Origin: an uncultured Clostridia bacterium
Lineage (GTDB): Bacteria; Bacillota; Clostridia; Christensenellales; Pumilibacteraceae
NCBI GenBank assembly: GCA_947175195.1
Contig: CAMWLQ010000001.1
Coordinates: forward strand, 1-64,000
Length of the DNA: 64,000 nt
Reading direction: 5' to 3'
In this document: positions 7,721-15,828 of the stretch, piece by piece
Layout: each line of letters begins with the position of its first letter
Position numbering within the stretch: the stretch's first letter is position 1
The notes under the pieces: model-generated
What the model was told of the DNA's origin: nothing
Seen by the model: the letters and a program-made list of their open reading frames with translations, nothing else
The model's database searches: none
Position numbers and translations under genes: made by a program

Positions 7721-8323
7721 ATGAATACAAATAACACAACAAAGCCCGTGCGCGTAATCGGAATTACGGGCGGAATAGCAAGCGGCAAGACGGTGGCAAC
7801 AACCGCGCTTATTAATGCGGGCTACACCGTTATCGACGCGGACGAGGTTTCGCGCGCAGCTTTTGCTTGCGGCACGGACGGCGAAAAGTCGATGATGCTC
7901 GCCTTTCCGCAAGCCGTGGATAACGGCAAGCTCGACCGCGCCGCACTGCGCAAAATAATAGCCAAGGACGACGAGGCGCGGCAAAAGCTTAACGCGCTCA
8001 CCCACCCCGCAATCGTCGCGCAAATCAAAAAACTAATTGCCGCCGCCGAGCCGCCGATAATACTATCCGCGCCGTTGCTGTTTGAGTCGGGATTGTCTTC
8101 GCTGTGCGACGTAACGGTGTGCGTGTACTGTCCCCGCCCCGTTAGACTACAGCGACTGACCGCACGCGACAATATTTCGTTAGAGGACGCGGCAAGCATA
8201 ATAGACGCGCAAATCCCCGACACCGAGCGCTGCACGATAGCCGACCACATAGTCCGCTCCGACCGCGATCAAGCCGAGTTTACAAACGAGATAACCGAGC
8301 TGATAAAAGACATAGTTAAATAA
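7721..8323 (+). CDS. coaE: Dephospho-CoA kinase
   Basis: A 200-residue P-loop kinase that phosphorylates the 3'-hydroxyl of dephospho-CoA in the last step of coenzyme A synthesis. The P-loop is GGIASGKT (residues 17-24). VIDADEVSR follows in the usual place, and LTHPAI and the lid sequence ARDNISLEDA complete the family pattern. Length is typical. AAGGTAG lies about 5 nt before the ATG. It sits downstream of polA and is followed by a strong terminator. Confidence 0.96.
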   Translation: MNTNNTTKPVRVIGITGGIASGKTVATTALINAGYTVIDADEVSRAAFACGTDGEKSMMLAFPQAVDNGKLDRAALRKIIAKDDEARQKLNALTHPAIVAQIKKLIAAAEPPIILSAPLLFESGLSSLCDVTVCVYCPRPVRLQRLTARDNISLEDAASIIDAQIPDTERCTIADHIVRSDRDQAEFTNEITELIKDIVK

Positions 8324-8324
8324 G

Positions 8325-8355
8325 GTTGAGATTCCTCGCGTTGCTCGGAATGACA
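8325..8355 (+). repeat. Copy of a dispersed GAGATTCCTCGCG...GGAATGACA repeat
   Basis: A 28-base unit (GAGATTC ... GGAATGACA) just after coaE. Its reverse complement occurs at 29418-29445 with near identity, marking a dispersed intergenic repeat. Confidence 0.6.
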
Positions 8356-8365
8356 AAATTAAAAG

Positions 8366-8386
8366 GCCGCCCGCAGGCGGCTTTTT
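8366..8386. terminator. Bidirectional terminator between coaE and the ABC transporter gene
   Basis: GCCGCC-CGCA-GGCGGC followed by TTTTT on the plus strand, with AAAA on the other side. It separates convergent genes. Confidence 0.85.
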
Positions 8387-8388
8387 GT

Positions 8389-11300
8389 TTATAATGCTCT
8401 TATACTCGATACTGGCGGTTTGCGCGAATATATACCGACGGGAATTCCCGTGGATATAACAGCAGTAATAAACGCTATACCGAATACACTCAACACGGAC
8501 AGCGGTCCGAACACAAACAGGCTTATACTCAGTCCGACGTCTTCCAAAATTAAGGTATTCAGTAGCATACACAGTCCAAACGTGCCGATCGTCGATATTA
8601 CAAAGCATATCAGCGCGATAATAAATGCTTCCGAGATGAATATCTTGAACACGTCGATAGTGCGTGCGCCGATAGCGCGGAGTATTCCAATATCCTTCTT
8701 TTTGGCGGTTATTGACGCCGAAATGAAGTTGAACATCAGCAAAAAGGCAAACAGCGCAAGCACCGCACCCGCGATTATAAACGCCGTTTCAAGCGTGTCC
8801 GCCGTGTCGATAACCATTTCGAGCTGCTCGATTATAGTATTCTTTATCTTGACTGCCGAGTCATCTTTTTGCTTTACGCCCGACTTGTCCAAAAGCTTGG
8901 TTATAAGCGCTCTCGATCCGTCGTACGGTATCAAGATATTATCTATACACGCATCTATCGGCTCATTGTACTTGGTTTGGTAATCGTCCTGACGCTCGAC
9001 ATAAAACATATCGTAAAGATCTGCGCCGAGATAACAGCCACTGTTCGTATTCTCCATAAAGAAAGCGACAACATCCACCGGTTGTTCACTCGTCATATTG
9101 TTGTAGATAGTAAACGTAATCGGCTCTTCCAATTCGTCCATCGCCCACGCGACTAAATCGAGCGCATATACTACATCTTGCAACGTATATTCTCCGTCTT
9201 CGGACTCGTACAGATTAGACATAACGTAATACGGGTTGACGGCGTCGAGCGCTTGTTGTAAGCCGGATTGCCATGTTTCATATTCGTCGGGTGCGGTTTC
9301 ACGGTCGGGTTCGGTGCCGTTTTCCTCAATATACTTATCCGTTGCTTGCTCCTCTAACCTTGCCAAAAGCGCCGCGTATTTTTTGTCGGCGTCGCTACGC
9401 GCATTTTCCAGCGCGGCATCCACATATGCATTTTTTGCGGTAAAATATTGCTCTTGCGCGATATAAAAACGTTCGTGGTCAAACAAATTAAACATCGGGT
9501 CGGTTTCTTGCGGTTCAGGATGCTCGGCGTCATAAGTGCTTAGGGTTTCGTCGTAATTTTCCGATCCTTCAATGCTCGCAATAAAAGCATTGCGCTGTTG
9601 TTGCCAAGAGGCATGCATTGCATCAAACCATTCACTGTTAAAATCGTTATACTCGTCATCATCGGGGTCGGGCTGTCTATGATTGCTTGAGTATTCAGTG
9701 CTTGCTTCGCTGCGTACATTATTCAGTCTCTCTATATACTCAGAGCGTTGAAATTGATAAACGTAGTCTTCAATAGCCCAATAGTAGGCGCCGACTATTT
9801 CTTTAATACTGATCGCAGCCTCGCCGCCCTCGAGAAAAGTTTTGCGATTACCGTCAAGTCCGTAAATATTCAGGGAATTGCTGTTGTAAGTTGCAAACCA
9901 GCCGAATCGACTTGACCATTCATCATTATTGAGTAAATAGTTTCCGTTAAGGTGAATGGTTGCAGAATCATTGCTGCATTTAAAGTATCGATCGTACAAG
10001 TCGCCGACGTCGATACTTTGCGCAATGGCATCGAACATTTCTTCGGTCATGGCGACCGTCGCATACATTCCGCTTTGGCGCTCCATCTCCCACATCCACG
10101 ACGAGAACTCGCTGTCATCCGACGTGGAGCCACTGTCCGCCGAGTTCATCCTGGATCTATAATCGTCGGGAACATCCGAGCCCCTAAACACGCCGACAAT
10201 CTTATAATAGCCGTCGCTTGTTCTTGCCATTATCGGCTTTTGCTCGGAATATAAAACGTCCTGGTAAGATTTTATTGTAAGCTGAGTATTGTCATCACCG
10301 TAAACAAACATACTGCCATGCGACTTGGCAGCGTTGAACAAAAAGTCGGTTATGGCAACCTCGTCATCCGCTTGCGGCATTCTTCCCGCCAAAAGTTTAA
10401 GCTTGTCGCTTGCAGGTACAATCCCTTCGAGATAGTTGGAATAAAACCCGCTTGCCGCACTGCTCAAACTGAGATTGAAGATTTGCGACCTATGCGAAAT
10501 CATGGGAATCGCGCCGCTGTATTTTTTGGCATACTCCTCGTATTCGGCTTTGGTAAACTTAGTATCTATGTTGCCGATATAAGTAGCATCGTCGACGTAG
10601 TCGTAGGTAACGTAATAAATCTTACCCAGCGATACGTAGTTGATATTGGAATCGGTAAACGACTGAACACTGACCTCTCTACCGTCAAACAGCATAAGCG
10701 TGGACGCCAAGCCGAACAACACAAACGCCACTACCGAAAGAAGAATGGTAAACACCAAGCGCACGGGCTTTGTTTTAAGACTGCCCGCGCCCATCTTTAT
10801 TGCGTGCTTTACAGGTAAGTGCGAACGGATAAGCTTTTGCGGCTCGTACTGCTTGGGAATGGGTTGCTCTTTAATATTCTCAAACGTTCCCGCGTTTATT
10901 TCCGGTCGGTCTTCCTTGAACTGCGCTATCTTTTCGTGCGATGTGGATATTAACGCAGTGCCGCCCGACTTAGCTAAAAAGTTTTTTATGTTAATCAAAT
11001 CGGTATCGGAGAGCTCGGCGCCGTTTGTTACGCACACCGTATCCGTACCGTAAAACCTGACGTTTTGTTCGTTGTTTGTTTCGGCACGGGTTTGATCGGA
11101 AATGATTTTACCGTCTTTAAGCTCGATTATGCGGTCGCCGTACTGCTCGGCAAAGTCGCGGTCGTGCGAAATTACAAGCACGAGCTTTTCCTTAGACAGC
11201 TTTTTTAGCGTGTCAAAAACCTGCTGACCTGTCTTGCTGTCCAGCGCACCGGTCGGCTCGTCCGCCATTATTATTTGAGGCTCTTTTACAAGCGCACGCG

Positions 11301-11754
11301 CAATAGCTACGCGCTGCTTTTGTCCGCCCGACAAAGTATTGGGCTTGCGCGCGGCAAGGTCGGCAAGGTCTACGTCGGCAAGAATTTTGCGTATAATCTC
11401 ATTGTCCGGCTTTTTGTTTTGGAGTTCGAGCGCAAGCGCAATGTTTTGCTCGACGGTAAACTCGTCGAGAATATTGTATTCCTGAAAGACAAAGCCGACG
11501 TATGTATTGCGGTAGCTGTCAAAGTCCTGCGCGGAGAAATCCTTGCTGCTCTTGCCCTTGATGATTATTTCGCCATCGTCCATGCGGTCGAGTCCGCCGC
11601 ACACGTTTAAAAGCGTCGATTTGCCGCTGCCCGACTTACCGAGTATAAACACCATCCCCGTTTCGGGAAAGTTGAGCGACACGTCGTCCAAAGCCTTGGT
11701 GACAACGCCGTTTTTGGTTTTATACTCCTTTTTTAAATGTTTGACCTCTAACAT
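8389..11754 (-). CDS. MacB/LolD-type ABC transporter: ATPase fused to FtsX-like permease
   Basis: A 1121-residue fusion. Residues 1 to about 220 are an ABC ATPase of the MacB/LolD class: Walker A GKSGSGKST (39-47), signature LSGGQKQRVAIARAL, Walker B IIMADEPTGALD, H-loop VISHDRDFA. A first membrane segment lies near 335-360, then about 600 extracellular residues rich in Asp, Glu, Tyr and Ala with coiled-coil stretches. The FtsX C-terminal block has three membrane helices and a KKDIGILRAIGA turn. Such mechanotransmission proteins act on lipoproteins, peptidoglycan hydrolases or antimicrobial peptides rather than moving a solute; the substrate is unknown. A palindrome overlaps its -10 box. A lytic transglycosylase gene lies just upstream. 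Confidence 0.92.
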   Translation of the reverse strand: MLEVKHLKKEYKTKNGVVTKALDDVSLNFPETGMVFILGKSGSGKSTLLNVCGGLDRMDDGEIIIKGKSSKDFSAQDFDSYRNTYVGFVFQEYNILDEFTVEQNIALALELQNKKPDNEIIRKILADVDLADLAARKPNTLSGGQKQRVAIARALVKEPQIIMADEPTGALDSKTGQQVFDTLKKLSKEKLVLVISHDRDFAEQYGDRIIELKDGKIISDQTRAETNNEQNVRFYGTDTVCVTNGAELSDTDLINIKNFLAKSGGTALISTSHEKIAQFKEDRPEINAGTFENIKEQPIPKQYEPQKLIRSHLPVKHAIKMGAGSLKTKPVRLVFTILLSVVAFVLFGLASTLMLFDGREVSVQSFTDSNINYVSLGKIYYVTYDYVDDATYIGNIDTKFTKAEYEEYAKKYSGAIPMISHRSQIFNLSLSSAASGFYSNYLEGIVPASDKLKLLAGRMPQADDEVAITDFLFNAAKSHGSMFVYGDDNTQLTIKSYQDVLYSEQKPIMARTSDGYYKIVGVFRGSDVPDDYRSRMNSADSGSTSDDSEFSSWMWEMERQSGMYATVAMTEEMFDAIAQSIDVGDLYDRYFKCSNDSATIHLNGNYLLNNDEWSSRFGWFATYNSNSLNIYGLDGNRKTFLEGGEAAISIKEIVGAYYWAIEDYVYQFQRSEYIERLNNVRSEASTEYSSNHRQPDPDDDEYNDFNSEWFDAMHASWQQQRNAFIASIEGSENYDETLSTYDAEHPEPQETDPMFNLFDHERFYIAQEQYFTAKNAYVDAALENARSDADKKYAALLARLEEQATDKYIEENGTEPDRETAPDEYETWQSGLQQALDAVNPYYVMSNLYESEDGEYTLQDVVYALDLVAWAMDELEEPITFTIYNNMTSEQPVDVVAFFMENTNSGCYLGADLYDMFYVERQDDYQTKYNEPIDACIDNILIPYDGSRALITKLLDKSGVKQKDDSAVKIKNTIIEQLEMVIDTADTLETAFIIAGAVLALFAFLLMFNFISASITAKKKDIGILRAIGARTIDVFKIFISEAFIIALICFVISTIGTFGLCMLLNTLILEDVGLSISLFVFGPLSVLSVFGIAFITAVISTGIPVGIYSRKPPVSSIRAL

Positions 11755-11775
11755 TGCTTACTCCGTATACAGTTA

Positions 11776-11811
11776 TGTGATAATTTTATCACAACACACA
11801 ATGTTTGTCAA
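11776..11811 (-). promoter_or_regulatory. Promoter of the ABC transporter gene with palindromic operator over the -10
   Basis: On the minus strand TTGACA (11811-11806), 17 nt, TAAAAT (11788-11783). A perfect 18-bp palindrome, TGTGATAA-TT-TTATCACA (11776-11793), covers the -10. This is a good site for a dimeric repressor; its identity is unknown. Confidence 0.75.
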
Positions 11812-11849
11812 TAGAGCAGACCGTTACTCGATGTTCTTTATACGCCATT

Positions 11850-12359
11850 CTATCCGAACAGTCCGTACACCCTGCGTGCTTTTTGTATTTTGTTAATATA
11901 GTTTTGCGTTTCGGGAAAGATTTTTTCGCCGTCCAAGAATTTGCGGGCGTTGTTTTCCCCTGCGTTGTACGCCATAAGCGCGGCGGTAACGTTGCCGTCG
12001 AATTTATCTATCAGCAGCGACAAATAATAGCACCCGCACCTCAAAGAATTTTCCGCGTCGTACATGTCCGCGTTTTTGGGCAGTCCCAGTGCGGTTGCGC
12101 ACATATCGAAGGTTTCGGGCATTAGCTGCATCAATCCCTTTGCGCCCTTATGCGACGTAGCCTTTGTGTCAAACCTGCTTTCCGCCCATACCACCGACTT
12201 TACCAGCGGGCGCGACAGCCCAAATTCGTCCGCCGCGGCGCACACCTTGTCCGTGTACTTGTTGGGAAAGATTACGCACAGCGCTACCGCGGAAATCGTG
12301 ACAAACGCAAACACCGCCGCCGTAACAGCCGTTGCCGCGTACTTAACTGATTTTTTCAT
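11850..12359 (-). CDS. Membrane-anchored lytic transglycosylase (SLT, GH23)
   Basis: A 169-residue cell-wall lytic enzyme. Residues about 10-30 are a single N-terminal membrane anchor. The rest is a minimal SLT domain: catalytic Glu60 in VVWAESRFD, GLMQLMP (75-81), and ALMAYNAGENNA toward the end. It cleaves the MurNAc-GlcNAc bond of peptidoglycan to leave 1,6-anhydro-MurNAc. No binding domain is attached, so it is likely a housekeeping or remodelling enzyme held at the membrane. It is transcribed in the same direction as the downstream ABC gene, which has its own promoter. Confidence 0.93.
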   Translation of the reverse strand: MKKSVKYAATAVTAAVFAFVTISAVALCVIFPNKYTDKVCAAADEFGLSRPLVKSVVWAESRFDTKATSHKGAKGLMQLMPETFDMCATALGLPKNADMYDAENSLRCGCYYLSLLIDKFDGNVTAALMAYNAGENNARKFLDGEKIFPETQNYINKIQKARRVYGLFG

Positions 12360-12444
12360 ATATGTAGTGTATGCACATATTCTATTCGGAATGCGGAATA
12401 CGGAATGTGGAATTGAATGATAAAATTTTATTTAAATGAATTGT

Positions 12445-12580
12445 GCGGCTAACGCCTGGATTTCTCCACTGCGCGCTACGGTCGAAATGATGGGATTAGA
12501 GCGTTGCTATTAAAATAGCGCAACGCTAACCACCCATCACCCCGAGCGCAGTCGAGGGGTCTAGGCGACCCGCCGCATAC
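12445..12580 (+). repeat. Left copy of an inverted repeat pair flanking the LRR lipoprotein gene
   Basis: Begins GCGGCTAACGCCTGGATTTCTCC and ends GGCGACCCGCCGCAT. The right copy at 15614-15764 is the same element in opposite orientation. Middle portions differ in length and sequence, but the ends match closely. Confidence 0.7.
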
Positions 12581-12616
12581 ATGTTTTGCCTTTATCATGA
12601 ATAATTCCGAATTCAA

Positions 12617-15460
12617 TTAATATGTTGTTGTCGGCTTGCCGTCGGCGCCGTAGTGCCAGCAGTTGACGCCCTCGATTTCAGTTTCCGAATAGTAGTATTT
12701 TGTCCCGTTGAGCAATGCTGCATTATCGTTGCGAATAATAACAGCCTTCCATTGTTCCTCGCTGCCGCAGTAATAAACATTTACGGTATCGGGGCAACTG
12801 CTGAACATCGAGTAATCTATTACTTCGATTGACTGCGGAATGACTATCGCGTCCAGCGCGGAGCATTTATAAAAAATTTGAGTGTTCGCACTCGCAAGCG
12901 CCGCGGGTATCTTGACGTAAACGAGCGCATCACTATAAGCGAACGCGCCCCAGCCTATTGTCGTTACACTGTCGGGAATTACTGCCTCTTGCAGCTTGTC
13001 GCAATCGTAAAACGCGCTGCCGCCTATGACGACAAGTCCGTCGTTAAAGTTTACGGTGGTAAGCTCGCCACAATTTGAAAACGCATCCATACCCACGTAT
13101 CTCATTTCATCGTTAAATGTGACCGAGCGAATGCAGTTGTCCTTCCAAAACGCGTATTCCGCTATACCGATCGTACCCGATTGAAATTCCAAATCGAGCT
13201 TTTCGTCACTGTTGAGATCGAAAAATCCCAACGAAATCGCCCATTTGTCCACATACACAATATGATTGACGGTGCGCATTATCCCGTTGCAGCCGCTGAA
13301 TGCATTGCGGTATACTCGCGTAACGGTATCGGGTATTTTGAACGTTCCGCTCATTATTATCGAATTGTCGCAAAACACATAGTCGCCTATTGTAGTAACG
13401 CTGCCGTCCGTAGGAATGACCGACGTCATGCAGCCGAGTATAAACTTTTTTTCGGCGGTGGAAATTACGCAATTATCCGCCGACGAAAGCCATTCGTTGT
13501 CGCCGTCCACAGTGAGCGAAGTGACGTTGTCGCTTTTATACAAAATTTTCTCGTTAATGCCCATAACTCCCGCCGAGAACTTTACGCTCCTTAATCGTGA
13601 GTTGTGCGACAAAGCGTACTTATATAACTTGTAGCTGTCACCGTTATAGCTATCAGGCAAAACTATATCCTCGTCGCTGCCCGAATAGTCCATAAGAAAC
13701 GGAGTTTGGTCGTACGGGAAGACATTTTCGTCGCGGAACATGCAAAATGAAAAGCCGTCGTCCGTCGTGTGTATAATACTTTCCTCGTCCGCGTCGGTAT
13801 GAACAATCACGTACGCACCGATGTTTGTACTGTTAAGTAGTGACACGTCGGACAGGTTGTATACCTCCACAAGCTTATTGCATCCCGTAAACACGTTCCA
13901 GCCGATTACCTCTACGTTTGACGGTATGGTAATGCTAAGCAGCGAATAACAGTACAAAAACGCATAATTATTTATCTCTTTTACTCCGCCGCCGATGTTG
14001 ACGTTTCTTAAATTGTAGCAGTATGCAAAGGCGCTGTTCGGTATAGCTTTTAAGCCGTCGCCTATCGTAACGCTACGAAGATCGGAACATTCATTGAATA
14101 CATTGCCGATTGTCAGCACCTCGTCGCCCAACGTGACGTCGGCAAGCGCAATGCAGCCCGAAAACGCGTACGGATTAACGGTTTCGCAATGTAGCTCGGC
14201 GCTTACCAGTCCCGTGCAATATGCGAATGAATATCGTCCTATCGCCTTGCAAGTCACGGGAACGGTTATCGATTTAAGCGCCGCACAGCTGCTGAAAGCA
14301 TAGATGCCGAGCTGCTCGACACCGACTGGAATGTCGAACGACGTAAGTGACGAACACCCGTCAAACGCATAGTCGCCTATTGCGGTAACGCCTTCCCCAA
14401 GTTTTACTTGACGGAGCGACGAACAGCCCCAAAAAGTATCGTTCTCTATTTCGGTCACACCGCTCGGAATTTCTATACTCTTCAGTGACGAGCAGCCGTA
14501 AAAAGCATACTCGCCAATCTCGGTAATGGTGTCGGGCAGCCGTATTTGTTCGAGCGACGAACAGCCGCCGAACGTATGCGAGGCTATGCGTTGCAAGTCG
14601 GACGGCAGCGTTACACTTTTCAGGCTTTTGCAGTTTTGGAAAGCGTAATGCGCTATCTCCGTTACACTGTCGGGTATTATCACCGAAACAATGTTACCGC
14701 AGTTTGCAAAAGCCATGTATTCTATACTTGTAACAATGCTCGGCACGGTCAGCGTGCCCGAAACGTTTGTGTCCACAACTCCGTTTATGCAATAGCCGTC
14801 ATTCTTTATGCTATACTTAAACGGCGCGAGTGCGCGCTTAATATCACGTTTTAAATCCCAGTTTGCATAGAGCGTGACGTCGGAGTATACGGCATCATCA
14901 TACATATTCCACGTGTCGGTATTCCACGTGTCAGTGTAGTACGTCCAAGACTGCAATTCCATGTTAGCGTCTGGCGGAGTTACCGCGGGCGCGTTAATCT
15001 TGTCACCTTGAGCAACCGTAACTGTGAGTCTATCCGTTCCGTCTTCGAACGTGCCGCCGTCGGCGTTAAACGTGACGGTAACCGCCTGCACCCATACCGC
15101 GCGCAGCATTGTGTCCTCACTCACCTTTGCGGTATGAAATTTCCACATCGGGTCGGCTATGTTGCCGGTAAGATTCCAGCCCCAAAATATATAGCCGTCA
15201 CGAACGGGTTCTTCGGTCGGACGCTCGAGCATGCTATCTTTATTGACCTTAAACTCAAAAAACGGCTCGCTGTTTATCCATCCGCCGCACGCGTCGAATA
15301 TGACGGTGCAAGTGCCGGCATTCGGTTTGTTTTTGTCTTTGTTGCTAAACGAATAGCCGTTGTCCCATTTGTTGCTGCACGCAAAAACAGCCGTGATTAT
15401 CGCGATAACGGCGACAACCATAGCCCCGATAATAATCAGCCTTTTGCGCATACTCAGCAT
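12617..15460 (-). CDS. BspA-like leucine-rich-repeat (LRR_5) surface lipoprotein
   Basis: A 947-residue protein. The ATG at 15460 is chosen because AGAGAGGAT lies 8 nt upstream. The signal has KR, a hydrophobic core and a lipobox ending AVFAC, so it is a lipid-anchored exported protein. Residues about 50-200 contain two InlB-type B-repeat segments (TVIFDACGG, VTFNADGGTF). About residues 220-570 and 720-930 are tandem LRR_5 units of about 23 residues, with the pattern (I/V)xxxAFxxCxxLxxVxIPxxVTxIG. Such proteins in gut and oral bacteria mediate adhesion or host contact; the ligand here is unknown. The gene is flanked by inverted copies of a repeat and has a consensus promoter. Confidence 0.93.
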   Translation of the reverse strand: MLSMRKRLIIIGAMVVAVIAIITAVFACSNKWDNGYSFSNKDKNKPNAGTCTVIFDACGGWINSEPFFEFKVNKDSMLERPTEEPVRDGYIFWGWNLTGNIADPMWKFHTAKVSEDTMLRAVWVQAVTVTFNADGGTFEDGTDRLTVTVAQGDKINAPAVTPPDANMELQSWTYYTDTWNTDTWNMYDDAVYSDVTLYANWDLKRDIKRALAPFKYSIKNDGYCINGVVDTNVSGTLTVPSIVTSIEYMAFANCGNIVSVIIPDSVTEIAHYAFQNCKSLKSVTLPSDLQRIASHTFGGCSSLEQIRLPDTITEIGEYAFYGCSSLKSIEIPSGVTEIENDTFWGCSSLRQVKLGEGVTAIGDYAFDGCSSLTSFDIPVGVEQLGIYAFSSCAALKSITVPVTCKAIGRYSFAYCTGLVSAELHCETVNPYAFSGCIALADVTLGDEVLTIGNVFNECSDLRSVTIGDGLKAIPNSAFAYCYNLRNVNIGGGVKEINNYAFLYCYSLLSITIPSNVEVIGWNVFTGCNKLVEVYNLSDVSLLNSTNIGAYVIVHTDADEESIIHTTDDGFSFCMFRDENVFPYDQTPFLMDYSGSDEDIVLPDSYNGDSYKLYKYALSHNSRLRSVKFSAGVMGINEKILYKSDNVTSLTVDGDNEWLSSADNCVISTAEKKFILGCMTSVIPTDGSVTTIGDYVFCDNSIIMSGTFKIPDTVTRVYRNAFSGCNGIMRTVNHIVYVDKWAISLGFFDLNSDEKLDLEFQSGTIGIAEYAFWKDNCIRSVTFNDEMRYVGMDAFSNCGELTTVNFNDGLVVIGGSAFYDCDKLQEAVIPDSVTTIGWGAFAYSDALVYVKIPAALASANTQIFYKCSALDAIVIPQSIEVIDYSMFSSCPDTVNVYYCGSEEQWKAVIIRNDNAALLNGTKYYYSETEIEGVNCWHYGADGKPTTTY

Positions 15461-15477
15461 GTTAAAAATCCTCTCTA

Positions 15478-15531
15478 TACTACCCACCGTAGTATTACTA
15501 AAATTATACGCTCGCCGCGCCGCGCTGTCAA
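15478..15531 (-). promoter_or_regulatory. Consensus promoter and leader hairpin of the LRR gene
   Basis: On the minus strand TTGACA (15531-15526), 17 GC-rich nt, TATAAT (15508-15503). An inverted repeat ATACTAC-GGTGG-GTAGTAT (15496-15478) sits at the very start of the leader, as an operator or a 5' stabilising hairpin. Confidence 0.8.
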
Positions 15532-15613
15532 TAGCGAAAAAGCCGTTTACGCCAATTCTAATCGGATTTTAATGATTTACTAATGTAAAATTAAATAAAA
15601 ATAGCAACACCAC

Positions 15614-15764
15614 TATGCGGCGGGTCGCCCGGCCCCTCCGCGGTGGTCGGGGTGATGGGTATAAAAGCGGTACTCTTTTTAATAGAATTGTAAACTCTAA
15701 CTCCCATCATTTCGACCGTAGTGAGCACAGCGAACAAAGCGGAGAAATCCAGGCGTTAGCCGCA
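15614..15764 (-). repeat. Right copy of the inverted repeat pair flanking the LRR lipoprotein gene
   Basis: Its reverse complement begins GCGGCTAACGCCTGGATTTCTCC and ends in GGCGACCCGCCGCAT, matching 12445-12580. The stretch 15488-15826 otherwise holds only the LRR promoter and a terminator; no gene was seen in it. Confidence 0.7.
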
Positions 15765-15802
15765 TTATCTTTAAATCACATCCTTATTTTTAATTCCGAA
15801 TT

Positions 15803-15828
15803 AAAAAAACGCCTTTCGGCGTTTTTTT
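15803..15828. terminator. Terminator at the end of the topoisomerase operon
   Basis: AAAAAAACGCC-TTTC-GGCGTTTTTTT, symmetrical. It overlaps the stop codon of the subunit A gene by two bases. Confidence 0.8.

Noticed and set aside
7001..8023. Long minus-strand frame of 340 codons opposite polA and coaE
   Set aside because: It is a shadow of the GC-rich coding frames of polA and coaE, lacks a ribosome binding site and has no family features.
11776..11793. CRP/FNR binding site
   Set aside because: TGTGA and TCACA are present, but the spacer is 8 nt rather than 6. It is a palindromic operator of unknown protein instead.
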